A stretch of 59,879 nucleotides of DNA from Priapulus caudatus (taxonomy: Eukaryota > Priapulida > Priapulimorpha > Priapulimorphida > Priapulidae). Where the stretch lies: NCBI RefSeq assembly GCF_000485595.1, contig NW_014578254.1:9280-69158 (forward strand), read 5' to 3'. Below the pieces are notes generated by a model. That model was not told where the DNA came from. It made no database searches and worked only from the letters and a program-made list of their open reading frames with translations. The position numbers and the translations under genes were made by a program. Below, piece by piece: positions 20,482-30,800 of this stretch; the first letter of the stretch is position 1, and the number at the start of each line of letters is the position of its first letter.

Positions 20482-21286
20482 TGTAGTTGCTGGATATCTT
20501 CGGCTGCCAGGCGACTGTGCGCTTATAGATGAGAGCTATATGCGTCGTGAAATGCGTGAATAAACTTAGAAATATAATAAATAAAAGGTAGAATTGGTAA
20601 TGGTTTACAACTGCCGTTTCACCGTATATTTTATACTCACTAAAACACGTACAATTCACACAGGGTAAACTAAAGGTTGCGCACTACACATAAAATCTAG
20701 CAACAGACGAGGGTGAACACAAGAGCCCCGTGTCTCTCGTGCGGGCTCTTTTATACCCCCAATCTTGCAAGAGGAATCGCGATCCTACTACCGAATATGC
20801 TTCTACCAATCACTGCTGGCCACCGGGACGGCATAGGGTTTGGGATTATCGGCTATGGTCAGTTTTTAGAGTGTTATAGAGTGGGCGGCCAATGGCGAGT
20901 AAGGAGTGGAGTTGTTTTTACGCCCCCTCGGCCACGTAGATGACCGATGTGGGTATGACGTAGGGCGGACAATAGGTTACGGTAATGGAGCGTTAGCGGC
21001 CATGTAGAAATAACTTCAGTCGGCTAATGTGTGTATTTAAGATGTTACTTGCCGAAAGCTGACCAGTACTAATGGACAGTGATGCGGCTAATGTGTGTAT
21101 CTAGTTTGTAACAGAGCTAAGCATAACTACGTGTTCTATTCAGCGTGGAACTAATTTTAACAGCTGTTTATGTGTCCCGCAGATAAATCGGGCATTTAGC
21201 CAGCTGGTGTGGTGTAAGATTAGCACGGGTGTGTACTGGTGTGTTGATGTGGCTGGTAGTGGTGGGATGCCATTAGCGTTGCTACA
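20482..21286 (-). repeat. Gyp-4 5' LTR (right)
   Basis: 805 bp; on the - strand it runs TGTAGCAACGC … CAACTACA. It contains a purine/pyrimidine block AAGAGCCCGCACGAGAGAC and TATAAAAG near 20746 (- strand), a plausible promoter TATA box. No clear tRNA primer site starting TGG follows it, so the priming mode is uncertain. Confidence 0.88.
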
Positions 21287-21334
21287 GTGTCGTGCACCGT
21301 AGGACACGTTGGTCCTACGGGGTCGTTGGTCGTG

Positions 21335-21735
21335 GGTAATTTAAATTTAAAAGAATCTAAATTTAAAAAAAGCATTAAAAATTACATTTAAAAAAAATTA
21401 ATCAAAAATTTAATTTAATTTTTTTATAAAAATTTCAATTAAAAATTTAATTAACAAACAAGTAAAGAAAAAAATTACGTGTTCCTGCGTGCACCGTAGG
21501 ACCAACGACCCGTAGGACCAACGACCCGTAGGACTAAAGAACTGTAATCACACACACACAAGATTAGCCTCTTTATAGTAAGGATAAAGTTCTTCAGCCG
21601 AATTAGTTCGTACTCGCATAACTAGAGAACTCCGCAGCTTAGAGGAAAACTAAAGATATTTTCAGAATCAGCACGTCTGGGAGGTGGTTCTGGCTGAAAC
21701 AAAAATAATTAAAAAGTTAAAAATTCATAAAAATT
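21335..21735 (-). repeat. Repeat X, right copy (inverted partner of 4885-5312)
   Basis: Carries the A/T-only block, CCGTAGGACCAACGACCC blocks and GGAGGTGGTTCTGGCTGA in the order opposite to the left copy. Inverted CGTAGGACCAACGAC words at 21290-21340 and 21490-21530 also face each other, suggesting a foldback of its own. Confidence 0.7.
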
Positions 21736-21807
21736 CTATTCATCAATGGATGGAGGTGCGTACAGATTAACATCACGTACGTGTAAATCCATGGGTATAC
21801 CCTTAAC

Positions 21808-21877
21808 GGCGCAGTGGCCTAATCGCTAGAACATCCGTCTCCTACACCGGGATTCCGGGTTCGAGTCTCAGCTGGGA
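21808..21877 (+). ncRNA. tRNA-Arg(CCT)-like sequence, probable SINE head
   Basis: Resembles tRNA-Arg-CCT: an A-box-like GGCGCAGTGGCCTAAT, an anticodon loop CTCCTAC and a B box GGTTCGAGTCT. The anticodon and T stems each have one mismatch and the acceptor stem pairs poorly, so a functional tRNA is unlikely. A long T-rich region follows (21881-21960). Best read as a pseudo-tRNA or the Pol III promoter of a SINE. Confidence 0.6.
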
Positions 21878-21962
21878 AACTTATTTTTACTTTTTTACTT
21901 TTTACTTTTTATTTTTTATATTTAATGTTTTTTATATTTTTATTTCTTATTATTTTTTACTG

Positions 21963-22218
21963 TTTGGGATGGGATGGGATGGGATGGCATGGGATGGGAT
22001 GGCATGGCATGGGATGGGATGGGATCGGATGCGGTGCGATGGAATGCAGTGCGATGGCATGGCATGGCATGGCATGGCATGGCATGGCATGTCATGGGAT
22101 GGCATAAAATGCGATGAGATGGGGTGGGATGAGATGGGATGCGGTGCGATGGGATGGGATGGGATGGCATGGAATGGGATGGATAGATGGATGCATGCAT
22201 GCATGGATAGATAAATAG
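21963..22218. repeat. (GGGAT/GGCAT)n pentanucleotide satellite
   Basis: About 50 units of GGGAT, GGCAT and variants (GCGAT, GAGAT), passing into GGATAGAT/GCATGCAT. Spurious ORFs fill both strands. Confidence 0.97.
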
Positions 22219-22306
22219 TTAGATTTTTTGGGGTATTTTCCTTTTAACCAAGTGGTCACCAACTGAGTAACGCCAATGATTTCCCCGCGCAACGCCGGGT
22301 ATCCTG

Positions 22307-22309
<3 letters not shown>

Positions 22310-22346
<37 letters not shown>
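22310..22346. repeat. (TA)n microsatellite
   Basis: Pure TA run directly after CGCAACGCCGGGTATCCTGC, a sequence resembling the end of a dispersed repeat. Confidence 0.97.
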
Positions 22347-22347
<1 letters not shown>

Positions 22348-22710
22348 TTATAAGCGATACAAGCATCAGTTACTCTAGTAGGGCGTACGGTGTTAGCTAG
22401 CCATATTCGTCCTTAAATGGTCAGTTTACGGCATGTCACTACAGTTAGTTATGCTTTGCTGTCATATACACGGAACAGTAGTTTTACACAGTGTACAATG
22501 GACCATCGAAATTTTTTTTTTACGGGAGCTCTTTTTTAAGTCTGTGGGAAAAATAGCTCTCGTCAACAGCTATTTCGAATTGCTTATTTTCACTATTTCC
22601 GATTCTCACTAGTTACCCCTTGCTTCAAGAATCTCTCCATGTTTGCACAGTCCGGGGGAACGTTGTGCCTAAACCAAGACCAAAAAAACTCTCGCGTCTC
22701 ATGTTACAGT
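22347..22710. other. Gene-free stretch
   Basis: No supported gene. It ends with the ACAGT target copy of the next element. Confidence 0.5.
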
Positions 22711-22855
22711 CAAGGGCGTAGCTAGGGTAAAATGGATGTGTACGCACATACGGGCGCCACAGGCGGCCGAGTGCTAGGGGGTCCAGGGGCATGCCCCCTG
22801 ATTTTTTTTAAAACAATGGTGCAAAATGGTGCATTTTGACACATCCAGTCACTGA

Positions 22856-22908
<53 letters not shown>

Positions 22909-22981
22909 CAATAAAAATAAAATGCTTGGTGAAATGATGTGTACGCAACTGCGTATCTGCGTTACGGTAGCTACGCCCCTG
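22711..22981. mobile_element. MITE with CARGGGCGTAGCTA terminal repeats
   Basis: Left end CAAGGGCGTAGCTAGGG and right end (reverse complement) CAGGGGCGTAGCTACCG form imperfect TIRs. ACAGT occurs on both sides (22706-22710, 22982-22986) as a 5-bp target duplication. A hairpin-like GGGGGTCCAGGGGCATGCCC lies near 22775, and a (TC)n run at 22859-22910 is inside it. Non-coding. Confidence 0.85.
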
Positions 22982-23334
22982 ACAGTGAGAATTTGTCTGC
23001 ACTGATTGTTTTATTTGCATTGTTTGCTTGGACGCATTGTTTTTTTCAGCTCGCAGCTCGCAGCTCGTGTTTTTCAACTCGCACATCCGCCAGATCCCCC
23101 AGCTACGAAAGCGATTTTTTTCAAATATTATTTTTTTCGCTCTCGTAATTTGTTTTGCGGGAGCGATTTCGGAGGTTTGAAGAGCGAATCGCTCATTGCT
23201 CTCGTGTATTTTTTACCCTGCAATGGACAATGTAAGGGCCACTGGAAATTACATAACTTTGCAGAGCCTATAAATGTGAGATCCTATTACTTTATAACAT
23301 GTTTGCCACGATGGCGTTTCTCGTTCGTTCACAG
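22982..23334 (+). other. Upstream of ABCA exon 1 (intron or unplaced)
   Basis: No exon with a start codon is evident here, so the first ABCA coding exon(s) probably lie further upstream. Repeated CGCAGCT words at 23050 and several GCTCTCGT words occur. Confidence 0.4.
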
Positions 23335-23555
23335 GAGATCATAACGCCACTTTTCTTCATCGCCATCCTAGTGGCAGTGCGATTGACACAAAAGGTCGAT
23401 GAGCTGCCCGTTATTCCCAGCTACCCCTCTGCCAGCCTCTACAACACCACCGATTTCTGGCCGCTGACGTCCATCTATGGAGCGACGCCGAATACGACCG
23501 CCGTGAATGCCTTCATGGTGGCTGCTATGGATACACTCGCTAGAGTGCAGAACAG
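23335..23555 (+). CDS. ABCA3-like exon 1 in window (TM1 and start of luminal loop)
   Basis: Follows the acceptor GTTCGTTCACAG. It begins with a transmembrane helix, EIITPLFFIAILVAVRL, and continues into the luminal loop with YNTTDFWPL and ATPNTTAV, whose NTT sequons suggest glycosylation. I end it at AACAG|GTTCAG: that donor leaves phase 2, which joins exactly to the next exon. The open frame continues to 23604 but runs into a foldback insertion 37 bp past the donor. The residues before TM1 must come from an upstream exon not found here. Confidence 0.82.
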
Positions 23556-23591
23556 GTTCAGACTCGCACTGCTCTTGATGGAGAGATGGAA

Positions 23592-24093
23592 CACAGGCAC
23601 TTGAAGCGTTTCAATAAAATATAATGCTAACTAAATACGAAATCTATTTACTACAAAATTCTTAATGTTTCTATACTATAGGCCTACTCTCTTTCACCTA
23701 TTATCGCCGATAGTTTCCTACCATTGCATTACCGGCTGCCATTGCTCTCGCAGCGCGACTGTTGCACGCTTACACTAATATATAGAGTAAGTAATATATA
23801 AGTATAATATAACACCTTATATATATATAACTTTATATAACCTTATATATATAAAACCTTATATATATACCACTCATATATAAGTATTACTCTATATATT
23901 AGTGTAAGCGTGCAACAGTCGCGCCGCGAGAGCAATGCCGCGAGAGCAGCCGGTAATGCAATGGTAGGAAACTATCGGCTATAATAGGTGAAAGAGAGTA
24001 GGCCTATAGTATATAAACATGAAGAATTTTGTAGTAAATAGATTTCGTATTTAGTTAGCATTATATTTTATTGAAACGCTTCAAGTGCCTGTG
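23592..24093. mobile_element. Long-hairpin hAT-type foldback element in ABCA intron 1
   Basis: A near-perfect inverted repeat: CACAGGCACTTGAAGCG at the left reappears inverted at the right, and the two ~230-bp arms match almost throughout around a TATA-rich centre. AGATGGAA (23584-23591) and AGATGGGA (24094-24101) form an 8-bp target duplication with one mismatch, typical of hAT. No coding capacity. Confidence 0.88.
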
Positions 24094-24307
24094 AGATGGG
24101 AGCTGTTTGCTTTGCATTATGTTCTCATCTGCACGCGGCAAAATATGCTGGAGTAATCCGCCTAAAACGTTATGGCTTATGGTTCCAATAACCAATTATT
24201 ACGTTTAAAAAAAAGATCAGCATTTAGATTTTTTATTATCGTTTGATTGGGGTTCAAATCAAACACGTGGAAATATCGGAGTCAACTGGCGGGTAGTATC
24301 ATCACTC

Positions 24308-24581
24308 ATCAGTGATGCTGATAGGGTCTATGCCCTCCAGGGTACTGCCGGAACGTATCCTGGGTACGGTCCGGTATACCGGAACGTACCCTGGTACTAA
24401 ATACTACTATCTAATATGCCAGACCGTACCTCGCCTACTCCACTAACGAGGCTAGGGAGTCGCCTACGCCTACTCCCTAACCCTAACCCTAACCCTAACC
24501 ATATCAGCTAGATAGTTACCAGGGACCAGGGTACGTTCCGGCAGTACACTGGGGGACAGAGACCCTATGAGCATCAGTGAT
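24308..24581. mobile_element. Foldback element with CCCTAA repeats in its centre
   Basis: Arms share GATAGGGTCT and CAGGGTACTGCCGGAACGTA (left) with the inverted TACGTTCCGGCAGTACACTG (right). Between them is (CCCTAA)4 at 24475-24500, the animal telomere motif. The centre also has CCGGTATACCGG. Ends and target duplication are unclear. Confidence 0.7.
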
Positions 24582-24745
24582 ATGTTGTGTTATTTCGTTC
24601 ATTATTTGTAATTGAATGAGAATAAATGTTTGTTGTTACATATTGCTTATTCAGTCTTAGACAAGATCAGTAGCTGCTACATGGTACAAGCACTACATGA
24701 TAATTTTTAAGCCCATACATACTGAAGGCAGCATTTTCTCTTTAG

Positions 24746-24927
24746 CAGCCCGCCGTACTTTGAACTCTTTGCTACCGAGGCGGAACTAGAAAACGCTTAC
24801 AAGGCCAACCACAGTATGATGTCTGTGGGTATAGTATTCTCGAGCGATGGACCCCTCCTTGATACAACGTACACGATCCGGGCCCCAGGACAATATATTG
24901 ATCTCAACAATGATTTCACTAATCCAG
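24746..24927 (+). CDS. ABCA3-like exon 2 (luminal loop)
   Basis: Acceptor CTCTTTAG precedes it (CAG three bases on is an equal alternative in the same phase). The product includes PPYFELFATEAELENAY and SVGIVFSSDGPLLDTTYTIR. A GIVF…YTIR arrangement is typical of the first luminal domain of ABCA proteins, just before the residues that lead to TM2. It ends AATCCAG|GTAATG in phase 1. It contains an NHS sequon. Confidence 0.88.
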
Positions 24928-25148
24928 GTAATGGTCACAATTTAGCAGTCAGTGCGAGTGGAAGCGTGTAATATATACGCTCTAATCAATCTTGCATATC
25001 TGTACATTAACAAAATTGATTCTTTTGTGAATATCAAGCTGCGAAAGGCTCGTGTCATCTTTTCTTGAAATATGCCAATAGAAATCATAAAACTCAAATT
25101 ATTTTGCCTCGTGTAACTCCTCATGCATTTGCTCGTTGTTCACATCAG

Positions 25149-25261
25149 GTGTCTGTCGAAGTGACCAGTCAACTAAACCGATCCCAGAATGTCCTGCCAA
25201 TTGGTATTTGTATTCAGGGTTTAGTCTACTCCAGGGTGTCCTGGATACCACACTGCTTCAG
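25149..25261 (+). CDS. ABCA3-like exon 3 (luminal loop, Cys-rich)
   Basis: No start codon, so it is easily missed; found by following phase. Acceptor TCACATCAG, donor CTTCAG|GTAAGT. It encodes CPANWYLYSGFSLLQGVLDT preceded by a second Cys, matching the conserved C…YLYSGF-LQ…D segment of ABCA luminal domains, which is held by disulfides. Phase 1 in and phase 0 out both agree with its neighbours. Confidence 0.88.
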
Positions 25262-25663
25262 GTAAGTTCTCGTGATCAAATTGTATAAACGTGCGGGAAA
25301 GGCAGCGGATCTCAAGTGTGCTGCTTGCTATCCTATCTGAACGATATATCTTCTTATTCGATATTTGTACTAGGTTGGTCAAGCTAGGCTAGTGTATACA
25401 TATTTTCCACGCACACAAACCATATGATCAACTTTACAGCTCTTCGTTTCTAAGCAGCATATTCACCACACTGTATCGCAACATTAGTTAGCGGGGACTA
25501 CCTATCATTTCCTCTAGGTGCATAGGGTCGTTAATGGGTTTCGTTGCTAATTCTAGAAGACGACCGTTGCGGATCACGCCTTGGGGCAACGATCATAATG
25601 CTACACTACGCTACGTACGTGTCATTAATTGTCGGTCCTCTACCTTTGATTGTCGCACGGCAG

Positions 25664-25887
25664 TTGAAGACGGGGCGCGCCGCGGCGACGAGCGACGTCG
25701 TCGTACTTATGATGCCGAAGCCGAGTCATACGCCGGACGTGTCGTACATGCAGTCGCTGTCGTCCATCTACCTCGTCATCGCCTTCGCTCCGTTTGTCAG
25801 CTTCCTGCTCGTCCTGCTCGTCACCGAGAAGGAGATGAAGATCAAGGAGACGATGAAAATGATGGGCATGAGGGACGCGGCGTTCTG
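25664..25887 (+). CDS. ABCA3-like exon 4 (TM2 and coupling helix)
   Basis: Acceptor GTCGCACGGCAG, donor TTCTG|GTGCGT, phase 0 in and 2 out. After a GC-rich opening the helix SIYLVIAFAPFVSFLLVLLV (TM2) leads into TEKEMKIKETMKMMGM, the ABCA signature coupling helix between TM2 and TM3 that contacts NBD1. The higher CpG content than in other exons is notable but not a frame problem. Overlapping ORFs in other frames here are shadows. Confidence 0.92.
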
Positions 25888-26295
25888 GTGCGTGGCTTGT
25901 TGTTGCGTCAGGGGTTCGGTGAGGCGATGATTTGTGCGGCATTCATGTGGTTGGTGTGGGTGGGGTGTGTGAATAGATCAGCTATTTTTCTCAATTATTT
26001 CGTGATGTAAGATTCTTGTATGTACTACAAATAGTGGAAGCGTGTAAGCACTCGTTTATATCCAGTGCGCAAAAGCTTTTAGCAGTAGAAATGTATAAAA
26101 CAGAAGGCAAACGCAGAAAGCTGGCAGGTGAAGCGGGCTAAGCAAGTATGTAAAGGCAACAACGCACTGTTCCCCTGCAAATTAGCCCGGTCTTAGAACT
26201 GCATGATACAATGATACCGATAAGTCACGCTCTTCTTAAACTACTATGCATATAGATATATATACACATATATACATATATTCTGCGCTCGCTTA
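25888..26295 (+). other. ABCA intron 4, proximal part
   Basis: Intron sequence from donor to the Gyp-3 insertion; no other feature except short TATATACACATA words. Its last five bases are the GCTTA target copy. Confidence 0.7.
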
Positions 26296-26517
26296 TGTAA
26301 GATAATTGCAAAACGTTAAAGAAATGTTTATTCTTTGTACGCTCAAGAAGTGGCGCCACTAGTCGAGAAGGGGGACTTATGGCGGGACTCTAGACTGTAC
26401 ACGCTGTTGTAACTGCGTCTGTGTGATTCAAGTTTATATGAACAATATATTATGTAACAAGTAAGACAGTCGTTGGAATCTTTATTCTAATGTCTCAAGA
26501 ACACGAGATATATAACA
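26296..26517 (+). repeat. Gyp-3 5' LTR
   Basis: 222 bp from TGTAAGATAATTGC to GAGATATATAACA, followed by TGGCGCTGCAAGGCAG as a possible primer-binding site (tRNA not identified). Confidence 0.93.
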
Positions 26518-26666
26518 TGGCGCTGCAAGGCAGAGGAGATTTGATATAATCTTCGAACCAGCAAGCTTGAGTGAACGGAGACCGGGTGATGGAACTGTGT
26601 TACCAGTACCACGTGTAATAAAGGCGGGAAAACGTACTGTATACGTGCATTGCTATTGTTCACACG

Positions 26667-27800
26667 ATGGCAGCTCGAGAAGACGCTCAAGAAAGAATGC
26701 AGATGGACATGAGTGCTGATAGTGCTACTGGCGAACAGCCGCATTCAGTGCCATAGCAGAACGACCTACTGCAGATGCTAGCTGCAATTATCACCCAACA
26801 GGCACAGCAAACGCAGGCGACAGTCTAGCAGCAGAGCAACCTACCAGATGCTCGTGTTAAGAAGGTAAACTGGTCATTACTGAAAACACTATGTCCAGAA
26901 AAGTTAGATATGGACTCCTTTTCTAGCATTGATCTTAGGAGCTGGCAACGATTTTTTCTTGCTTTCGCCAAGGAAGCCGAACTCAAAGAGTTTGATTAGG
27001 AAACTCAGCAAATTGCCATCGCGTCCGTCATGAAACCATCTACATTCAACCGTGTAGATGCTCTTCGACTACAGCTCCCTGCAGCAAAGCGACAAGACAT
27101 TAAAGAAGTTGTGGCTGTTACTTCAAGCCTAATCGAGACAACAAAATATGTGTGGACATCTCGACACCAATTTTATCACTTACATCAAAAGCCTCACTAG
27201 TCTATTGTGATATTCCATAGTGAAGTGGTGGAAAAGGTAAAAGAATGTAACTTTGATAAAGGGTTCTGTAATCAATGTGCACAAGCAGCCATTGACGACC
27301 ACATTCTGTCTAAACTTGTGTTCTGCACCGAAAAGGAAGCTGCAAGACGAGAGATGCTGAGAGATGCTGACCTTTCTGTAGAAAAGGCATGCACAAAAGA
27401 TTCTGGAAGCAGACGAAAATATCACAGAGACAGAGGCCCAGCTCACATATTCTGCTAGTTCTGGGGTGACCCGAATCTACAGAGAAATGGAAAGGAACCC
27501 AAATAAACCGAGGCGGTTCAGAAGCAGAAGAGCTGCACAGTCCAGAGACTGCCCTCGGAATGATAGAGAAAAAGAAACTGAGATGTGTAACCAGTGTGGT
27601 TACCCGAAACACCGAGACAGAGCCACTTGCCCAGCAAAAGGGGAGAAATGCAAATCATGTGGTAAATCGAACCTTTTTGCAAAAGTGCATGTGCAGAAAC
27701 TCTGGCAAGAAACCAGCATCATACCATGACAAGCCAAAGAAGACGTTAATGGGAAGCATCATTTGCTCCATTAGCACTAATGTTGACTTAGTTAAAGTTA
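26667..27800 (+). pseudogene. Gyp-3 gag (multiple stops)
   Basis: ATG at 26667. In-frame TAG codons at 26754, 26826, 26997 and 27198 each become sense codons by one C:G to T:A reversal (CAG or TGG). A frameshift in an A run near 27396 moves the frame, which then continues (KILEADENITETEAQLT) to a CX2C knuckle region CNQCGYPKHRDRATC and CKSCGKS. A second shift near 27670 follows. Gag would assemble particles and bind RNA. Confidence 0.82.
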
Positions 27801-30800
27801 CCATTCGTGGACAAAATGGCCACAGCCAAGTAAAGGCTCTCATTGACACAGGATCGGATTGGTGTTGCATTGCATAAAGCGAACTTGTGTCGGTGAAAGA
27901 AGACCCTCACAACCTATGTCCACCAACTGCAGACATGTAAGCTACGGTAAATGCTAGTGGAGTACGAATGAAGCCAAGTGGATATTTCCAAGCCGACATT
28001 GCCTTTGGGTGCAACGTTATCACCCGACGTATTGTTGTCTTCCCTGGACTTAGTGGCACAATCCTATTTAAGGATGCCCCAATCGAGCTAAACATAGTCA
28101 GGCTTAATCTAGACCCACCTACTGAGACAACTCGGAAACCTGACAATGTCCAGGTGCCTGAACAGGCTATGATATCCACAGTCAGTAAGTCTAACAAACC
28201 ACCGATACCAGTAAAGCCGAAGCATCTCCTGAAGGCTAGGTCAGACACATGCCAGGTCCAGAAACCAGAAAGCCAGGTAACTCGACAGGACTTGATAGAT
28301 GAATTTGCTGATGTCTTTGGTCCCTTAGAAAACCCTGTGAAGGAGAAAAAAGTCAAGATTGTTCTGGAAGAGAAAGCGGTACCGTTCAAAGCCACCAGAT
28401 CCTATGGTGTGTCATACCCACTGATGCCTAAATTAGAGAAAGAACTAGAACACCTCCAGAAGGCTAGGATCATAACACCTCAGACGAAAGCAACAGACTG
28501 GGTGCTTCCTATAGTGGTGGAGCAAAAGAAGAACTCGGACGACATCCGCCTATGTGTAAACTTCAAGCCACTGAATAAGTTATCAAAGCGCGAGGTCTAC
28601 GAGTCACCATCTGTCCTGGAGACAGTTAAAAACATTCAAGCCAACGAAGCATCTCTGTTCACGAAATCAAATTTGATGCCCAGAAAGGGTACCACCAACT
28701 CGAAATTGCTGAGGAATCGAAGGACTTGACTACGTTCATAACGCCCTTTGGACGTTTTAGGTATGAGAGGGCGCCGTTCGGAATAAACAGTATTTTAGAG
28801 CACTACAACCGCCGCATGCTGGAATCCCTTCATGGCCTAGACAACATCGTAAGAGTGGCAGATGATTCCCTCGTGTATGGGAAGAATGATGAAGACCACC
28901 TTATACATGTCCGAGCGTTCCTGGAGCAATGTCGTGAGAGGAACATTAGACTGAACGAAAAGAAATTTGTATTCAGGAAGCAAGAGATAGAGTTTGCGGG
29001 TGTGATCGTGAGTAAAGATGGATTTGCCATTAGCCCTTCGCTGATAGAGTCACTCAGAGAATTTCCTGAGCCTAGAAGCATAACAGACATGTGATCCTTT
29101 CATGGTTTAGCCAACCAAATGTCGCCATACGATCCAGAATTGGCAGGCGAACTGGCCCCCTGCGACACCTACTCAAAAAATCGGACAAAAAGTTTGAGAT
29201 GTCAGAGGATAAAAAACAGGCATTCCGCGAAGTCAAAGAAATGCTAGTACAACCTGGTAGGCTCGCATACTACTTGCCTGGTGAGCCCATCAAGTTATAC
29301 ATCGATGCAGCGTGCAAGTCTGGTTTTGGGTTTGTCCTGAAACAGAAGCAACGAAACCAGGAATGGAAACCAATCATGGTGGGCAGCCGTACACTAACTA
29401 AACTCGAGAAGACGTACATGCCAATCGAATTTGAGATGAAAGCACTCTCGTGGGCATTACGAAAGACGTCTAAGTTCCTTGTTGGGTTACCTAGGTTCAA
29501 AGTGTACACAGATCACTAACCCCTTGTATCGATGACGAACAATCGACGACTAGACGAAGTCACTATCCCGAGGCTTCGACGTTGCCTAATGCAAGCACAT
29601 GAATTTGACATGGAAGTCGAATACATCAATGGTAAAACCAACTTGATGGCTGAAGCATTTTCTCGGTATCCGACAAAAGAGCCAGACGAAACAAACCTGG
29701 AGGAGGAGCGAGAGACACTCCGTACCGTACGAGCAATCCGCACAGCCTGCATGGAGAAAGCAGATGTTCCTATTCACCTCCAGTTGATCAGAGAAGCCTC
29801 TGATCATGATAATGAGTACCAAACACTGGAGGAAACAATACTTAATGGATTTCCTGACCAGAAGCGAGACCTGGATGCCTCGATCAGTGAATACTGGAAC
29901 CTACGTGAACACCTGTCGATCTCAGATGATGGTTTTATACTGCATGGCGTAAGACTGTTGATCTCTACCAGTCTTAGAAAACAAACACTGGTGGACCTTC
30001 ATGCAGGTCATAGAGGTATAGAAGCTACAAAGGCTAGGGCAAGTCTCATAGTATATTGGCCCCACATTGATGCAATGATAGAAGAGTTCTTTCAGTCTTG
30101 TAACTAGTGTAAGGAGGACCTACCAAGCCAGCCAAAGGAACCGATGATGCACCTACCAATCCCAAAGCGAGCGTTCCAATTCATAAGCGCTGACTTTGCT
30201 GATTGGGATGGTCGCACATTTCTAATAGTCACCGACTGGCTATCTGGCTGGTTCATAGTTTGTGAGATGCGCTCAACAGATGCTAATTCCACGATCCACG
30301 AGCTAAGACTGATATTCGCTGACACAGCAGTGCCTGAAGTGCTATACACTGATAATGGACCACCATTCCCCTCAAGTGTGTTCCAGGACATCTGTGTGAT
30401 GTAGGGAGTGACATGGATATCCTCATCCCCGTATTACCCGCAGAGTAATGCGTTCGCAGAAAATGCGGTAAAACAGGCAAAGCACCTACTACGCAGTTGT
30501 GTGACGAATGGTAAGGTGGATTTTGAAAAGTGGACTCGTGGTCTGCTATCTATCAGGAATACACCCCACAAGGGTACAGGGATAGCCCCTGCGGTCCATC
30601 TATATGGACACCTGGTGAATGAAGTAATTCCAGCACACAAGAGTGCCCTGAGCAAAGACTGGCATAAACAACTAGCCGACTATGATAAGTTGATATCCAG
30701 TGAACGCCAGAAAGCTGAGAAATACCGTCCTGGTAAACCCCTACCTGTCCTCAGTGTAGGTGATCCTGTCTTAGTACAGAACAGGTGTAACAGAAGATGG

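Larger units (their letters stand above)
5918..21286 (-). mobile_element. Gyp-4: large LTR retrotransposon, nested insertions, extra 3' ORFs
   Basis: Two LTRs begin TGTAG and end CTACA (read on the - strand). The internal order on the - strand is gag, protease, RT, RNase H, integrase, then env-like and coiled-coil ORFs, and a polypurine tract next to the left LTR. The apparent 15.4 kb includes the complete Gyp-1 copy 2 with its duplication and a 1.4-kb insertion in the left LTR, leaving about 9.3 kb. Flanks are GTAT and GTGT, so any target duplication has decayed. DNA right of the left LTR and right of Gyp-1 copy 2 therefore belongs to one element, not to separate solo LTRs. Confidence 0.85.

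Noticed and set aside
21963-22218. Short ORFs of GMAWHGMG-type repeats
   Set aside because: Artefact of the GGGAT/GGCAT satellite.
23556-23604. Extension of ABCA exon 1 to the TGA at 23604
   Set aside because: It would end the protein inside a hairpin insertion; the AACAG|GTTCAG donor gives the exact phase needed for exon 2.
24475-24500. Chromosome end or fusion scar
   Set aside because: Only four CCCTAA units, enclosed by inverted arms inside an intron; too short for a telomere.
25534-26010. 158-codon ORF over ABCA exon 4
   Set aside because: Different frame from the exon, which has the TM2 and EKEMKIKE coding signal and matching splice phases.
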